From positions 1 through 64,000 of the forward strand of contig CAKOSX010000001.1 in the NCBI GenBank assembly GCA_934119935.1: a stretch of DNA of 64,000 nucleotides, in the 5' to 3' direction. Both the position numbers and the translations under genes were made by a program. Below the pieces are notes generated by a model. The model ran no database searches and was not told where the DNA came from. It saw nothing but the letters and a program-made list of their open reading frames with translations. This DNA comes from an uncultured Clostridia bacterium. GTDB taxonomy: Bacteria > Bacillota > Clostridia > TANB77 > CAG-508. Below, piece after piece: positions 18,165-28,235 of the stretch (position 1 is the stretch's first letter; every line of letters begins with the position of its first letter).

Positions 18165-20072
18165 ATGAAGGTTATTAAGAGAGATGGACGTGTAGTAGAT
18201 TTTAATAGAGAGAAGATTGCAATTGCTATTGAGAAGGCAAACCAAGAGGTTACAGAAAAGGAAAGAGCAGATAAGCAAGATATTAAGGATATAATAAAAT
18301 ATATTGAGTCACTTGATAAAAAGAGAATTTTGGTTGAAGATGTGCAAGATATAATAGAAGAGCAACTTATGGACAAGAAAAAGTTTAAGCTTGCAAAAAA
18401 ATATATGATTTATAGATACAATAGAGCATTGGTTAGAAAGAAGAATACTACAGACGAATCTATTCTTGGGCTCATAAAAAATCAAAATATGGAGATGTTG
18501 GAAGATGGAACACGCAAGAATGCGGTGCTTGCGTCTTCCCAAAGGGATTACATAGCTGGAGAGGTTTCTAAGGATTTAACGAAGAGACTACTGTTACCTG
18601 AAAAAATAGTAAAGGCTCATGAAGAAGGAGTGCTATATTTTCATGATATGGACTATTTTTTACAACCAATTTTTAATTCTAGTGTGATTAATATTGGAGA
18701 CATGCTTGACAATGGAACAGTTATAAATGGCAAATTAATAGATAGTCCAAAAAGTTTTAGAGTTGCTTGCACTGTGCTTGCACAAATTCTTGCAACAGTT
18801 GCGTCAACACAATATGGTGGACAATCAGTAGATATCAGTCACTTGGGTAAGTATGTTAGAAAGAGCTATGAAAAATTTAAGGAAGAGTTTGAAGGCATGC
18901 CTTCAAAAGAAATATTAGATAAAAAGATAAAAGAAGAAGTAACGAGTGGAGTGCAAACACTTCAATACCAGATAAATACACTAATGACTACAAACGGGCG
19001 TAGTCCATTGGTTTCGATATTTATGTATTTAAGAGAAGGCGATGAATACATAAAAGAAAATGCACTTATAATAGAAGAAATCTTGAAGCAAAGAATTGAG
19101 GGAATGAAGGATGCGGAAGGAAAATATATTAATCCGGAATTTCCAAAGTTGATCTATGTAATTGATGAAAATAACTGCTTAAATGGTGGAAAATATGATT
19201 ATTTAACACATCTTGCATTAGATTGTGCAAATAAGACACAAGAACCAAGCTTTATATCGGCTAAAAAAATGCGTGAAAACTATAGTGGCAATGTATTTTC
19301 GCCAATGGGCTTTAGAAGTTTTCTAACTCCATGGAAAGATGAGAATGGAACATATAAATTTGAAGGAAGATTTAATCAAGGTATTGTTAGCATAAATTTA
19401 CCTCAAATTGCAATCGTGGCAGATGGTGATGAAGATAAATTCTTTAGCCTGCTAGATGAAAGACTGGAATTGTGCCATGAAGCATTATTGTGCAGGCATT
19501 ATGCTTTGCTTGGTACAGTAAGTGATACGAGCCCAATACATTGGATATATGGTGCGATAGCTCATTTAAAATCGGGAGAAAAAATCGACAAATATTTGAA
19601 AGATGGTTACTCTACAATTTCGTTAGGATATGTAGGAGTATATGAAGCAACAATGATGATGAAAGAAGTTTCTAACACTGAACCAGATGGAAAAGAATTT
19701 GCTATAAAGATAGTAAAACACCTAAAAGAAACTGTTGAAAAGTGGAAGAAAGCCTCTGGCTTAGGTTTTTGCTTATATGGAGAAACAAGTCAAAAGGTAT
19801 GTAAAACATTCGAAAGAATAGATAAAGAAAGATTTGGCGTAATAAAAAACGTAACAGACAAAGAAAAATACACAAGTTCGTACCATGCGAGTGAAGATGA
19901 AAAAATAGATTATAAAGAAAAATTAGCATTCGAAAGTGTATTTCAAAAATTATCACTTGGAGGAGTAGTATCACAAATTTCGAGCGAATATATTGGAGAA
20001 TTGGGTGATAAAGAAGAATTCATAAAATTTGTGTATGATAATGTACAATATTTGGAGTTTAGAAAAGTATAA
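18165..20072 (+). CDS. nrdD: NrdD-like anaerobic ribonucleotide reductase homologue lacking catalytic residues
   Basis: 635 aa. An intact ATP-cone (1-90) and a long NrdD barrel are well conserved (QRDYIAGEVSKDL, QYGGQSVDISHL, FEGRFNQGIVSINLPQI, SPIHWIYGA). Three essential elements are missing. The NCC motif reads NSS (S172, S173), the thiyl-radical Cys of SPMGCRSF is Phe383, and the protein stops at YDNVQYLEFRKV, before the zinc-binding CxxC pairs and the glycyl-radical sequence. No continuation is found in any frame downstream, and no nrdG is adjacent. It cannot act as a class III reductase by known chemistry. The rest looks under constraint, so a regulatory or nucleotide-sensing role is plausible. 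Confidence 0.85.
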   Translation: MKVIKRDGRVVDFNREKIAIAIEKANQEVTEKERADKQDIKDIIKYIESLDKKRILVEDVQDIIEEQLMDKKKFKLAKKYMIYRYNRALVRKKNTTDESILGLIKNQNMEMLEDGTRKNAVLASSQRDYIAGEVSKDLTKRLLLPEKIVKAHEEGVLYFHDMDYFLQPIFNSSVINIGDMLDNGTVINGKLIDSPKSFRVACTVLAQILATVASTQYGGQSVDISHLGKYVRKSYEKFKEEFEGMPSKEILDKKIKEEVTSGVQTLQYQINTLMTTNGRSPLVSIFMYLREGDEYIKENALIIEEILKQRIEGMKDAEGKYINPEFPKLIYVIDENNCLNGGKYDYLTHLALDCANKTQEPSFISAKKMRENYSGNVFSPMGFRSFLTPWKDENGTYKFEGRFNQGIVSINLPQIAIVADGDEDKFFSLLDERLELCHEALLCRHYALLGTVSDTSPIHWIYGAIAHLKSGEKIDKYLKDGYSTISLGYVGVYEATMMMKEVSNTEPDGKEFAIKIVKHLKETVEKWKKASGLGFCLYGETSQKVCKTFERIDKERFGVIKNVTDKEKYTSSYHASEDEKIDYKEKLAFESVFQKLSLGGVVSQISSEYIGELGDKEEFIKFVYDNVQYLEFRKV

Positions 20073-20116
20073 AATTTAAAGAATCAATTACGAAAATATT
20101 CCATAGAAGATTTCTT

Positions 20117-20156
20117 AAAGTAAGTATTAGTAAAGGATGTTGATGCTTACTTTTTT
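20117..20156 (+). terminator. Terminator after the nrdD-like gene
   Basis: AAAGTAAG (20117-20124) pairs with CTTACTTT (20146-20153) and runs into a T tract. Confidence 0.7.
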
Positions 20157-20244
20157 ATATGTCAAATTGATTGCTATTTTTATGTTGTTATGATAATATA
20201 AAAACGAAAAAATATAGGGAAATATACATAAGGAAACTTGAAAG

Positions 20245-21939
20245 ATGGAAAAAATAACTGTAGATGAAAGACATAAGAAAGCAATGTATGAATATATACA
20301 GAGCTCCATTGGTTACTATAGAGGGTATGAAAAAAACATTGAATCTTTTTATGTAAATGGAACATTGGACAGAGAATTTGCTGCAAGGATATTAGAAAAT
20401 TTAATATATTCTTGTAAAGTGATTAAATTAGAATTAAAACCAACCGAAGAATTTAAGAAAGAATTGGTACAGTCTGATAAAATATTTGATAGTATACCAA
20501 AAGCCAAAGAATATGATGAAAACTCATATGTAAGAGATACTAATGTTGAAATTTATGATAACATGGAAATGGAAGCAGTATATTCTAACTTACAAAAATG
20601 TCTTGAAGTAAAACAATTTTATCAAGAAGTATATTCTATACAAAATTTAAGAGAGAGAGCAGTCAAGACTATAGGATCTATTAATAGTATAAATAATCAT
20701 GAAACAGAGATACCACTAGATGATAGAATAAAATTTAAAAAATTTGGAAACGATTTAAATGAACTTTTAAATCAAACGAAAACAGATGAACAGGCAATTC
20801 AAAGAATTATACAATTATATAATGAAGAAGCATCGAAAGTATGGAGTTGTTATTTATCAAATGAAAGTCAACAACCTAGATGGCTAGTACATAATCTATC
20901 AAGAGGTGCTTTTGAAGGAAGTTTTGACAAGAGATATATGTCTACATCGTTAGTTACGAATAAAACAATGGAATTATTTAATGAAAGTAGTGGAAATAAT
21001 TTTGGTTTTATAATAAAACCAAAGAATATAATAAGTGCTTCTGAACATGATACTTTTACAAATAATTCGCCAATTAATGAGTATATGGAGACTTTCACAA
21101 ATGGAAATATACCTCCAATCAAACTTCCATGGGAGATTGAAAAAGAATGTATTGAACAAACAATAGAAAATTGTGGAGAAATGTTAAACTATGATAAAAG
21201 GACAGTTTACCCTGAAATAGTCGTTGAAGGATTTGAAATTGAAGCTATGTATTATAGAAGCAATGGTGAAGGTGAATTAGCTCCAAATTATGAAACTGCA
21301 AAGAAAATGGCGGATGAAAGAGGTGTAGAACTAAGAGAATTAGATATTAGTAAGGCAAGAGAATCGCAGGGACTAGAACCAATGACAGCTGGTATGCAAA
21401 AAAAGTTTTTGAGAAATATATTAAGAAAAAGTTTTATGAGTGAAGAACAAATATCTTCGTACTGCAGAGGTAGAAATACCAATGAAAAAGAAGAAAGATT
21501 TATAGAAAGTCACTATGAAGACTTTTACCAGAAATACCAGAAATTGAGAAATGGAGGCAAATGTTCTAAAGAAGATATATTGAAGGAATTTCAGGCTATG
21601 GTAACCGATAAAGAAATGGAAGAAATGAATAATTTTTATAGTCAAACAAAAGAAGAAATATTTCAATATGACACATATAATCAGACAAAAAGTAATATAG
21701 AAGAGAAAAAAATAGGAAGTCCAGAAGTAGAAGAACCAGCACAGCAACAAGGTAAAATGAAATTGTGGAAAAATAGATTTAAAGGTTGGTATGGAGCAAT
21801 AGATAGAGTGCCTGAAATTACAAGAGCTAGATTTATAAAAATGAGATTAGATATTGCAAAAGCAATTAAGAGTATAATTAAAGATAGAAATAATCCAACG
21901 CAAGAAAGTACGAAGGAAAAAAGCCCAGAAGAAAGATAG
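20245..21939 (+). CDS. Hypothetical soluble protein, possible ADP-ribosyltransferase-like middle
   Basis: 564 aa, not recognised. No signal peptide or TM helix is present. The N-terminal 200 residues are helical. Residues about 210-350 contain RWLVHNLSRGAF, YMSTSL and an acidic EGFEIEAMYY strand, faintly resembling the R / S-T-S / E-x-E order of ADP-ribosyltransferases. The C-terminus is helical and basic. It is followed 9 bases later by another unknown gene, so they form a pair. The enzymatic idea is weak. Confidence 0.6.
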   Translation: MEKITVDERHKKAMYEYIQSSIGYYRGYEKNIESFYVNGTLDREFAARILENLIYSCKVIKLELKPTEEFKKELVQSDKIFDSIPKAKEYDENSYVRDTNVEIYDNMEMEAVYSNLQKCLEVKQFYQEVYSIQNLRERAVKTIGSINSINNHETEIPLDDRIKFKKFGNDLNELLNQTKTDEQAIQRIIQLYNEEASKVWSCYLSNESQQPRWLVHNLSRGAFEGSFDKRYMSTSLVTNKTMELFNESSGNNFGFIIKPKNIISASEHDTFTNNSPINEYMETFTNGNIPPIKLPWEIEKECIEQTIENCGEMLNYDKRTVYPEIVVEGFEIEAMYYRSNGEGELAPNYETAKKMADERGVELRELDISKARESQGLEPMTAGMQKKFLRNILRKSFMSEEQISSYCRGRNTNEKEERFIESHYEDFYQKYQKLRNGGKCSKEDILKEFQAMVTDKEMEEMNNFYSQTKEEIFQYDTYNQTKSNIEEKKIGSPEVEEPAQQQGKMKLWKNRFKGWYGAIDRVPEITRARFIKMRLDIAKAIKSIIKDRNNPTQESTKEKSPEER

Positions 21940-21948
21940 GTAATTTTT

Positions 21949-22398
21949 ATGAAAAGAGAATATATGGAAGCATTTTCAGAGGTTTATGAAATTTTAAAAT
22001 TAATGCCAAGTGAATTATTAAATAAAATACCAAAAAAATTTTATAAAATGATAGAAGAGGAAAAATCTAAAGAGTATTGTCCAAATATTAAGGAGCCATT
22101 AGAACAACAAAAATTAAAAAATGAAACTATAATAATTTTAGGATTAATATATAGAGATTTTCTTTGTTCTGTAGAAGAAAGAAAAATGTTACAGGAAAAG
22201 GATGCAAAAGAACTGCAAGAGGCGCAAAAAGAATTAGAAAGAGAGATTAATAAAAAATATAATTATGATACTTTATTCAAGAATAGAAAAAATGTTGAAG
22301 AACAAAAGAAAGAAACAGGCTTAACGCTTGTGCAAGAAGAGAAATGGTATAAAAAGATATTTAATATTATAAAGAAAATATTTAGGAAAGATAGATAA
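21949..22398 (+). CDS. Hypothetical helical protein
   Basis: 149 aa, not recognised. Entirely helical and charged, with a basic C-terminal end (WYKKIFNIIKKIFRKDR). It starts 9 bases after the preceding gene with only a weak ribosome binding site, which suggests translational coupling. A partner role with the larger upstream protein is inferred only from context. Confidence 0.6.
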   Translation: MKREYMEAFSEVYEILKLMPSELLNKIPKKFYKMIEEEKSKEYCPNIKEPLEQQKLKNETIIILGLIYRDFLCSVEERKMLQEKDAKELQEAQKELEREINKKYNYDTLFKNRKNVEEQKKETGLTLVQEEKWYKKIFNIIKKIFRKDR

Positions 22399-22506
22399 GA
22401 TTGAGCTTTAGTAAATGATGTGAGATTTACGAAGATTTCCGGCAAAGAAAATAGAATTAAGCACAGTCATAGGTGCTAAAATTAAAACTAAAGAAGGAGT
22501 GAAACA

Positions 22507-22917
22507 ATGAAATATCAATTTGAAGTACCGGGTGACATAGTAGGAAAGGAAAGACCAAGAGTAAACATGTATACTGGAAGAGTATATACTCCTGGAAAAA
22601 CAAAAGACTATGAATTTTTAGTACAGCAATATTTTAAAATGAAATACCCAAGATACGAGATGCTAGAAGGAAGGCTTTCAATAAATATAATTGCATATTT
22701 AAAAATTCCTAAAAGCACAAGTAAAGCAAAAGTAGAAGAAATGCTAGAAAATAAAATAAGTCCAACAAAGAAACCAGATGTCGACAACATAGCAAAATCT
22801 ATACTTGATGCAATGAACAACTTCGTATTCAAAGACGATAATCAAGTAAGCAAAATAAGCGTAGAAAAACGTTACGCATTAGAAGAAAAAGCAGTGATAG
22901 AAGTAGAAGAGTACTAA
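22507..22917 (+). CDS. RusA family Holliday junction endonuclease
   Basis: 136 aa. MKYQFEVPGDIVGKERPR with TGRVYTP at the N-terminus and the metal-binding KPDVDNIAKSILDAMN near residue 92 are RusA hallmarks, followed by DDNQVSKISVEKRY. It resolves branched DNA, and copies are often of phage origin. No other phage genes are nearby, so it is either a domesticated copy or a core gene of this lineage. AAGGAG precedes the start. Confidence 0.88.
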   Translation: MKYQFEVPGDIVGKERPRVNMYTGRVYTPGKTKDYEFLVQQYFKMKYPRYEMLEGRLSINIIAYLKIPKSTSKAKVEEMLENKISPTKKPDVDNIAKSILDAMNNFVFKDDNQVSKISVEKRYALEEKAVIEVEEY

Positions 22918-22920
22918 ATG

Positions 22921-22965
22921 TTTGTACATTTTTGTACATTTTGGGGACGGAGGAAAAATTGTACA
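22921..22965. repeat. REP-like repeat (GTACATTTTGGGGACGGAG)
   Basis: The GGGGACGGAG core flanked by TGTACA half-sites recurs at 58481-58518, 58655-58692 and, inverted, 58750-58784. Similar repeats accompany REP-associated tyrosine transposases in Firmicutes. None is encoded in this window. Confidence 0.7.
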
Positions 22966-23038
22966 ATTGATGGAAATATAACTTGAGAATGGAAAAATAT
23001 CACAATGAATAAAAAGAGTAACAAAATAAGAGAAAAGC

Positions 23039-23146
23039 GAGAAAATGATTATTTTTAGAAACAAGGTCAAGCTCGCCCTTTGAGGAGTCCGAAGGAGCTC
23101 CGACCAAGAGCGCCGTACCGATGGTTCAAAAAATAATCATTTTCTC
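23039..23146 (-). repeat. Structured palindromic element, copy A
   Basis: A perfect 18-bp AT-rich outer stem (23039-23056 with 23129-23146) encloses a GC-rich core at 23071-23111. Read on the minus strand, the core matches the core of copy B at 58573-58614 (shared CTTGGT, CTCCT, CGG, CCTCAAAGG) with compensatory changes in its stems. It could be a small RNA or a mobile palindromic unit. The remainder of the 22918-23300 gap holds the REP-like repeat and the htpG promoter. Confidence 0.7.
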
Positions 23147-23192
23147 TTTTTCTATAAAAATAAAATTTTTTATTTGTGAATTATTTGTGAAA

Positions 23193-23235
23193 TTAGCACT
23201 CTATTATTGACTTTGCTAAAATAAAGAACTATAAT
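23193..23235 (+). promoter_or_regulatory. htpG promoter with degenerate CIRCE-like operator
   Basis: TTGACT (23207-23212) and TATAAT (23230-23235) are 17 bases apart. Overlapping them is TTAGCACTC-N9-CTTTGCTAA (23193-23219): the left arm is a perfect CIRCE half-site and the right arm matches 6 of 9 positions. HrcA control of this chaperone gene is plausible. Confidence 0.6.
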
Positions 23236-23300
23236 ACGTTTTAGTATTAAAAATAGTGTGAAAGAACAAAGAATATTTCAGGCTATTACGAAGGGAAGGA

Positions 23301-25229
23301 ATGAATTTTATTATGGAAAACAAGCAATTTAAAGCAGAGTCTAAAAGGTTGTTAGACCTAATGATTAATTCAATTTATACTAATAAAGAAATCTTTTTAA
23401 GGGAGCTAATTTCAAATGCTAGTGATGCAATCGATAAGTTGTATTATCGTTCTCTTACGGATAAAAATGTAAAAGTTAATAAGGATGATTTATATATAAG
23501 AATAACTCCAAACAAGGAGGCACGTACTTTAACTATTGAAGATAATGGTTGCGGTATGAGCAAGGAAGAGCTTGAAGAAAACCTTGGAACTATTGCAAAG
23601 AGTGATTCTCTTGCATTTAAGGAGGCTGCTAAAGCAAAGGAAAATGCTGAAAAAGATGATGATGTAAACATTATAGGACAGTTTGGTGTTGGTTTCTATT
23701 CAGCATTTATGGTTTCATCTAAAGTAAGGGTAGAGAGTAAATGCTATGGTTCAGAAAAAGCATACGCATGGGAGTCAGAAGGTGCAGAAGGCTACACGAT
23801 TGATGAGTGCGATAAATCAGACTTCGGAACAAAAATTATCTTAACACTAAAGGCTGATACTGATGACGAAAAATATAGTGATTTTCTTGCTGAATACAAG
23901 ATTGAGGAATTAATTAGAAAATATTCTGATTACATTCGTTATCCAATAAAAATGGAAGTGGAACACGAGCACGAAGTAGAACAACCAGAAGGCGAGAAGA
24001 AAGAACCTAAATTTGAAAAAGTAAAACATGATGAAATTTTAAATAGTATGATTCCAATTTGGAAAAAGAATAAATCAGAAGTTTCAGATGAAGATTACAA
24101 TAATTTTTACCAAGAAAAATTTGGAGATTATCAAAAGCCACTAAAAGTAATTCGTACATCTGTTGAAGGAGACGTAAGCTATACAGCATTATTGTACATT
24201 CCTTCACACACACCATATGATTATTACACAAAAGACTTCAAGAGAGGACTTCAATTATATTCAAATGGCGTATTAATAATGGACAAGTGTGAAGATTTAC
24301 TTCCAGATTGCTATGGATTTGTAAGAGGATTGGTAGATAGTCCAGATTTATCACTTAACATTTCAAGAGAGATGTTACAACATGATAGACAACTAAAAAT
24401 AATTGCTAAGAACTTGGATAAGAAAATAAAATCAGAATTGTTAGATATGTTGCACAAGAACCGTGAAGATTATGAAAAATTCTTTACAACATTTGGTACA
24501 ACACTAAAATTTGGAGTTTACAATGATTTTGGATTAAATAAAGATAATCTAAAAGATTTATTAATGTTCCATTCTTCAACAGAAAACAAATTGGTAACAC
24601 TTGATGAATATGTTGATAGAATGAAAGAAGGACAAGATAAAATATATTATGCATGTGGAGAAACTGTTGATAAAATAGAATTATTGCCACAGGTTGAAGC
24701 AGTAAAAGAAAAAGGCTACGAAATACTTTACTTAACAGAAAATATAGATGAATTTGTTGTACAAGTATTAATGGAGCATAAAGAAAAGAAATTTATAAAT
24801 GTATGTGCAAACGATGTTGACCTAGACACAGACGAAGAAAAAGAAGCTTTGAAAAAAGAAAATGAAGAAAACAAAGACATGTTCACATTAATGAAAGAAA
24901 CAATAGGGGAAGGTGTGCAAGAAGTAAGATTTACACACAGACTAAAAAATCACCCAGTGTGTTTAACAAGCGAAGGTGCGTTATCAGTCGAAATGGAAAA
25001 AGTAATAAACTCAATGCCAAATGACCAAAAAGTAAAAGCACAAACAGCCTTAGAAATAAACGATTCGCACCCAATAGCTCAAAAAATAAAAGATTTATAT
25101 GCAAATGATAAAGAAGCACTAAAGAAATATACACAAGTTTTATATGCACAAGCAAGATTAATAGAAGGATTACCAGTAGAAAATCCAACACAAATAAGCA
25201 ATTTAATTTGTGAAATAATAGCAAAATAA
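23301..25229 (+). CDS. htpG: Molecular chaperone HtpG (Hsp90)
   Basis: 642 aa, full length. GHKL ATPase motifs are visible: [24 protein letters not shown] and [13 protein letters not shown]. They are followed by the middle domain ([19 protein letters not shown]) and a C-terminal dimerisation domain. It is an ATP-dependent cytoplasmic chaperone. An in-frame ATG at 23313 (MENKQF) is an equally good start, since AAGGGAAGGA sits very close to 23301. It has its own promoter and a terminator. Confidence 0.97.
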   Translation: MNFIMENKQFKAESKRLLDLMINSIYTNKEIFLRELISNASDAIDKLYYRSLTDKNVKVNKDDLYIRITPNKEARTLTIEDNGCGMSKEELEENLGTIAKSDSLAFKEAAKAKENAEKDDDVNIIGQFGVGFYSAFMVSSKVRVESKCYGSEKAYAWESEGAEGYTIDECDKSDFGTKIILTLKADTDDEKYSDFLAEYKIEELIRKYSDYIRYPIKMEVEHEHEVEQPEGEKKEPKFEKVKHDEILNSMIPIWKKNKSEVSDEDYNNFYQEKFGDYQKPLKVIRTSVEGDVSYTALLYIPSHTPYDYYTKDFKRGLQLYSNGVLIMDKCEDLLPDCYGFVRGLVDSPDLSLNISREMLQHDRQLKIIAKNLDKKIKSELLDMLHKNREDYEKFFTTFGTTLKFGVYNDFGLNKDNLKDLLMFHSSTENKLVTLDEYVDRMKEGQDKIYYACGETVDKIELLPQVEAVKEKGYEILYLTENIDEFVVQVLMEHKEKKFINVCANDVDLDTDEEKEALKKENEENKDMFTLMKETIGEGVQEVRFTHRLKNHPVCLTSEGALSVEMEKVINSMPNDQKVKAQTALEINDSHPIAQKIKDLYANDKEALKKYTQVLYAQARLIEGLPVENPTQISNLICEIIAK

Positions 25230-25237
25230 TAGTTAAT

Positions 25238-25283
25238 AAAATTTCACCTCAAAGGGAGAGTTCTTTTAGGTGAAATTTTATTT
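25238..25283 (+). terminator. Terminator after htpG
   Basis: AAAATTTCACCT (25238-25249) pairs perfectly with AGGTGAAATTTT (25268-25279), with an inner AAAG/CTTT pairing. Confidence 0.85.
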
Positions 25284-25420
25284 AGAAATGTAAGAAAAGA
25301 AACTTCAATTTTACAAAATAATGCTGAGATTCATTCTTTGGAAAGTCACAAAGAGACAATCAAGAGTGATATATCGAAATTTTTTATTTTTGTACTAGAA
25401 TTAACTATTACAAATGAAAA

Positions 25421-25615
25421 TTAATCATTAATTTTAGGATAAAGCCCTATACTTATTAATCCTGCTATACCAACTAAAACATAAACAATTCTACTTACTA
25501 CAGACATAGAACCAAATATTGTTGCAACTAAATCAAAGCTAAATAAGCCAATTAATAGCCAGTTTATAGCACCAATAATTACAAGAGTAAGAGCTATATA
25601 ATAAAGTACTTTCAT
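25421..25615 (-). CDS. DUF378 small membrane protein (YuzA-like)
   Basis: 64 aa with two TM helices. The text VIIGAINWLLIGLFSFDLVATIFG and IVYVLVGIAGL is the DUF378 signature. The function of the family is unknown. GGAGG precedes the ATG on the minus strand. It is a single-gene unit between htpG and the Fic gene. Confidence 0.92.
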   Translation of the reverse strand: MKVLYYIALTLVIIGAINWLLIGLFSFDLVATIFGSMSVVSRIVYVLVGIAGLISIGLYPKIND

Positions 25616-25762
25616 AGCAAACCTCCATAAAATAATTTTTTCTAATAGTATAAGAAAAAATTAAAAAAATATTCAAAAAATTGAAAAAATTATTATGATT
25701 GATTTTACAAAATTAATATGGTAAAATTTAAGCAGTTACAAAAATAATGAGAAGAGGATTTT

Positions 25763-26443
25763 ATGACGATTTTAGAATTTATTTTAAGCAATAAAAATTA
25801 TTTAGAAGATTTAATTACAAGAAGTACATATCACTCAAATGCAATTGAGGGAAGTACTTTAACATATGCTGAAACATATGCAATTTTATATAATGATAAC
25901 AGCTTTAAAATTGAGGGAAAAGAGCCTAGAGAAATATATGAGGCTATTAATCATAAAAAAGCATTAGAATTAGTTTTTAAGAATTTAGAAAATGATGAAA
26001 ATTTTGATGAGAGATTTATAAAAAAGTTAAATGAAACTATAAATAGAGATATTAAAGATAATGAAGGTTACAGAACTGTACAAGTGTTTATACAGGGAAG
26101 TGAACATATTCCGCCAGCACCTGAAAAAGTTCCAAATTTAATGATGTATTACATATATAACTATAATCACGACGAACAGGATATATTTAACAAAATTGCA
26201 AGATATCATATTGAGTTTGAGAAAATACACCCATTTGAAGACGGAAATGGAAGGACAGGAAGACTACTTATAAATTATGAATTACTAAAAAATAATTTAT
26301 CTCCTGTCGTAATTAGTAAAGATGACAGAGTAAAATACTTTGAATTTTTAAGAACTAGTGATGCTATTGGACTTGCAGAATGGCTAAAAGATTTATCATC
26401 AAGAGAAGAAGATAGAATGAAAAAATTTGGTTATACAGATTAA
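25763..26443 (+). CDS. Fic family protein (AMPylase type)
   Basis: 226 aa. The catalytic motif HPFEDGNGRTGR starts at H156. An inhibitory-type helix motif S-x-x-x-E-G (S25, E29, G30) lies at the N-terminus, as in class II autoinhibited Fic enzymes. It would transfer AMP or another nucleotide moiety to a protein hydroxyl. No antitoxin partner is adjacent. The 12-residue motif is complete. Confidence 0.93.
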   Translation: MTILEFILSNKNYLEDLITRSTYHSNAIEGSTLTYAETYAILYNDNSFKIEGKEPREIYEAINHKKALELVFKNLENDENFDERFIKKLNETINRDIKDNEGYRTVQVFIQGSEHIPPAPEKVPNLMMYYIYNYNHDEQDIFNKIARYHIEFEKIHPFEDGNGRTGRLLINYELLKNNLSPVVISKDDRVKYFEFLRTSDAIGLAEWLKDLSSREEDRMKKFGYTD

Positions 26444-26497
26444 TAAAAAATTGCTTAAAGTAGAATAACAAAAGTATAATGAAATAAGGAGCTAGAA

Positions 26498-28223
26498 ATG
26501 AAGAAAATAATAAGTTTTTTAATTATAATGTTATTTGTATTATTACCAAGAACAGTATTTGCAAGTAATGGTAGTAGCAACGGAAGTATGTCATTAGGCT
26601 TAGCTTTACGGTATGGAGGCATTTATTTCAATCCATATGTCACTTTTTGTTTTAATGCCATTATCTAAAATTATTTCAAAAGAAAATTCAAAAAGAACTT
26701 TTTGGATTTTGTTTGTAATTAGAATTACAATTTTATTATTTTTTGACTTATTTATAACAAAAGGTATTGCAATAATAGACTTTATATTAGTATTTGTAGG
26801 CGCATTTATTATTATTCCTATTGCCTCAATTAAAGATAAAGAAGGTGTAGTAAATGACGTACCAATAAATAATAACGAAGAACAAGAAAATATCGAAACA
26901 AGTGCTGAAACAGTAACAGATAATAGTCCAATAGTGTTGATTGACCCTACATATCTTAACAATGAGAGTGCTTTATTAAAAAATATTGTAAAAGAAGAGA
27001 TTGAAAGCCAAGGGGAAAATGTAAAAAAATTAACAACATCAAAAATAAATACCAAAAGAAATATAGTAATTTTAATCTTTGGATTATTAACATTTATATA
27101 CGTGTTGATGTACTTTTTTAATATTGAATTAAAAACTTGCTTAATGTGTGAGGGAATTACTCTATTATTATACATATTTTTAGTAAAAAAATTTAATATT
27201 GTAAATGTAATTTCAATGAAAGCTAAGAAAAATCCAAATGAAGATATAGCAAAATTGGTTACAGAAGTAAAAATAAATAAAAAGCAGGTAGTCTTTCCAA
27301 TTTTTCTAAAAACAGGAATAACTGTATTGGCAGCAATATTTATACCAGTAATAATGTTTGCAAAGCCAAAATTACTTTACTTTAGATATGGAGATGGATA
27401 TGCAGTAATAAAATACACAAAAGGAGCAATTCAACAGAGTGATACAGTTGTAATTCCAGATACGCATAATGGAAAAAATGTTGTTGCTATTGCAAATAGT
27501 GCATTCGAGAATACAAAAATTAAAAATGTAACATTATCACAAAATTTAGAGAGTATAAAATCTAAAGCCTTTTTTAATTGTAAAAATTTAGAAAGTATAT
27601 ATATCCCTCAAAATGTTACAGAAATAAGGGCAAGTGCTTTTGAAAATTGTTTAAACTTAAAAACAGTTTCTTTACCAAATGGATTAATTGAAATAAGGGC
27701 ATCAGCTTTTAAAAATGATAAAAAATTATCCAAAATAGAATTACCAGAAAGCCTAGAATATTTAGGTGCAGGAGCATTTTCATATTGTAGTTCGTTACAA
27801 GAGATAACTATACCTAGTAAGGTTGTAGAGATAAACGGACAAACATTTGAATATTGTATTTCATTAAGAAGAATAAATTTACATGATAACATAATATCAA
27901 TTCATGGAGAAAATTTTGTTGGTTGTAAAAAGTTAGACAATGTAACACTGCCATCAAAAATAACAGAAATTAGAGGTAATACATTTGAAAATTGTACATC
28001 ACTATCTTCTATTGTAATACCTAAAGGAGTTACTAGAATAGGTGGGCATGCCTTTTATGGTTGTAGTAATTTAAGTTATGTGATAGTTCCATCAACAGTC
28101 GTCGAAATAGGTAGTTCAGCATTTAGACAATGCACTTCATTGCGCTCAATACATGTACCTAAAAATGCAGTAATAAATGAAAGAGCATTTAAAGAAAGTC
28201 CAACATCAGTAATATACTATTAG
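26498..28223 (+). CDS. LRR (BspA-like) membrane protein with signal peptide, joined by a +1 shift
   Basis: The long frame 26613-28223 (536 codons) has no ribosome binding site. An ATG at 26498 with AAGGAG before it opens a second frame coding a signal peptide (MKKIISFLIIMLFVLLPRTV, then FASNG) and SMSLGLAL, and this meets the long frame at an in-frame CGG (26609-26611). Taken together, the protein has a signal peptide, TM helices in the first 80 residues of the long frame, two more near 145-185 and 235-255, then about ten LRR_5 repeats. The zero frame stops at 26668. It is 12 bases before the radical SAM gene and so in its operon. Confidence 0.78.
26609..26612 (+). other. Candidate +1 recoding site 3 (TTA-CGG-T)
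   Basis: The zero frame reads GCT TTA CGG TAT GGA. The conserved reading continues as (GGT) ATG GAG GCA TTT, joining the signal peptide region to the membrane domain. Confidence 0.7.
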
Positions 28224-28235
28224 GAGGCATTTGTT

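Noticed and set aside
22507..22917. RusA gene as evidence of a prophage
   Set aside because: No other phage genes, integrase or att site lie nearby. The integrase in the window belongs to a different locus.
25763..26443. Fic gene as a Fic/antitoxin module
   Set aside because: It carries its own inhibitory SxxxEG motif and has no separate antitoxin gene beside it.
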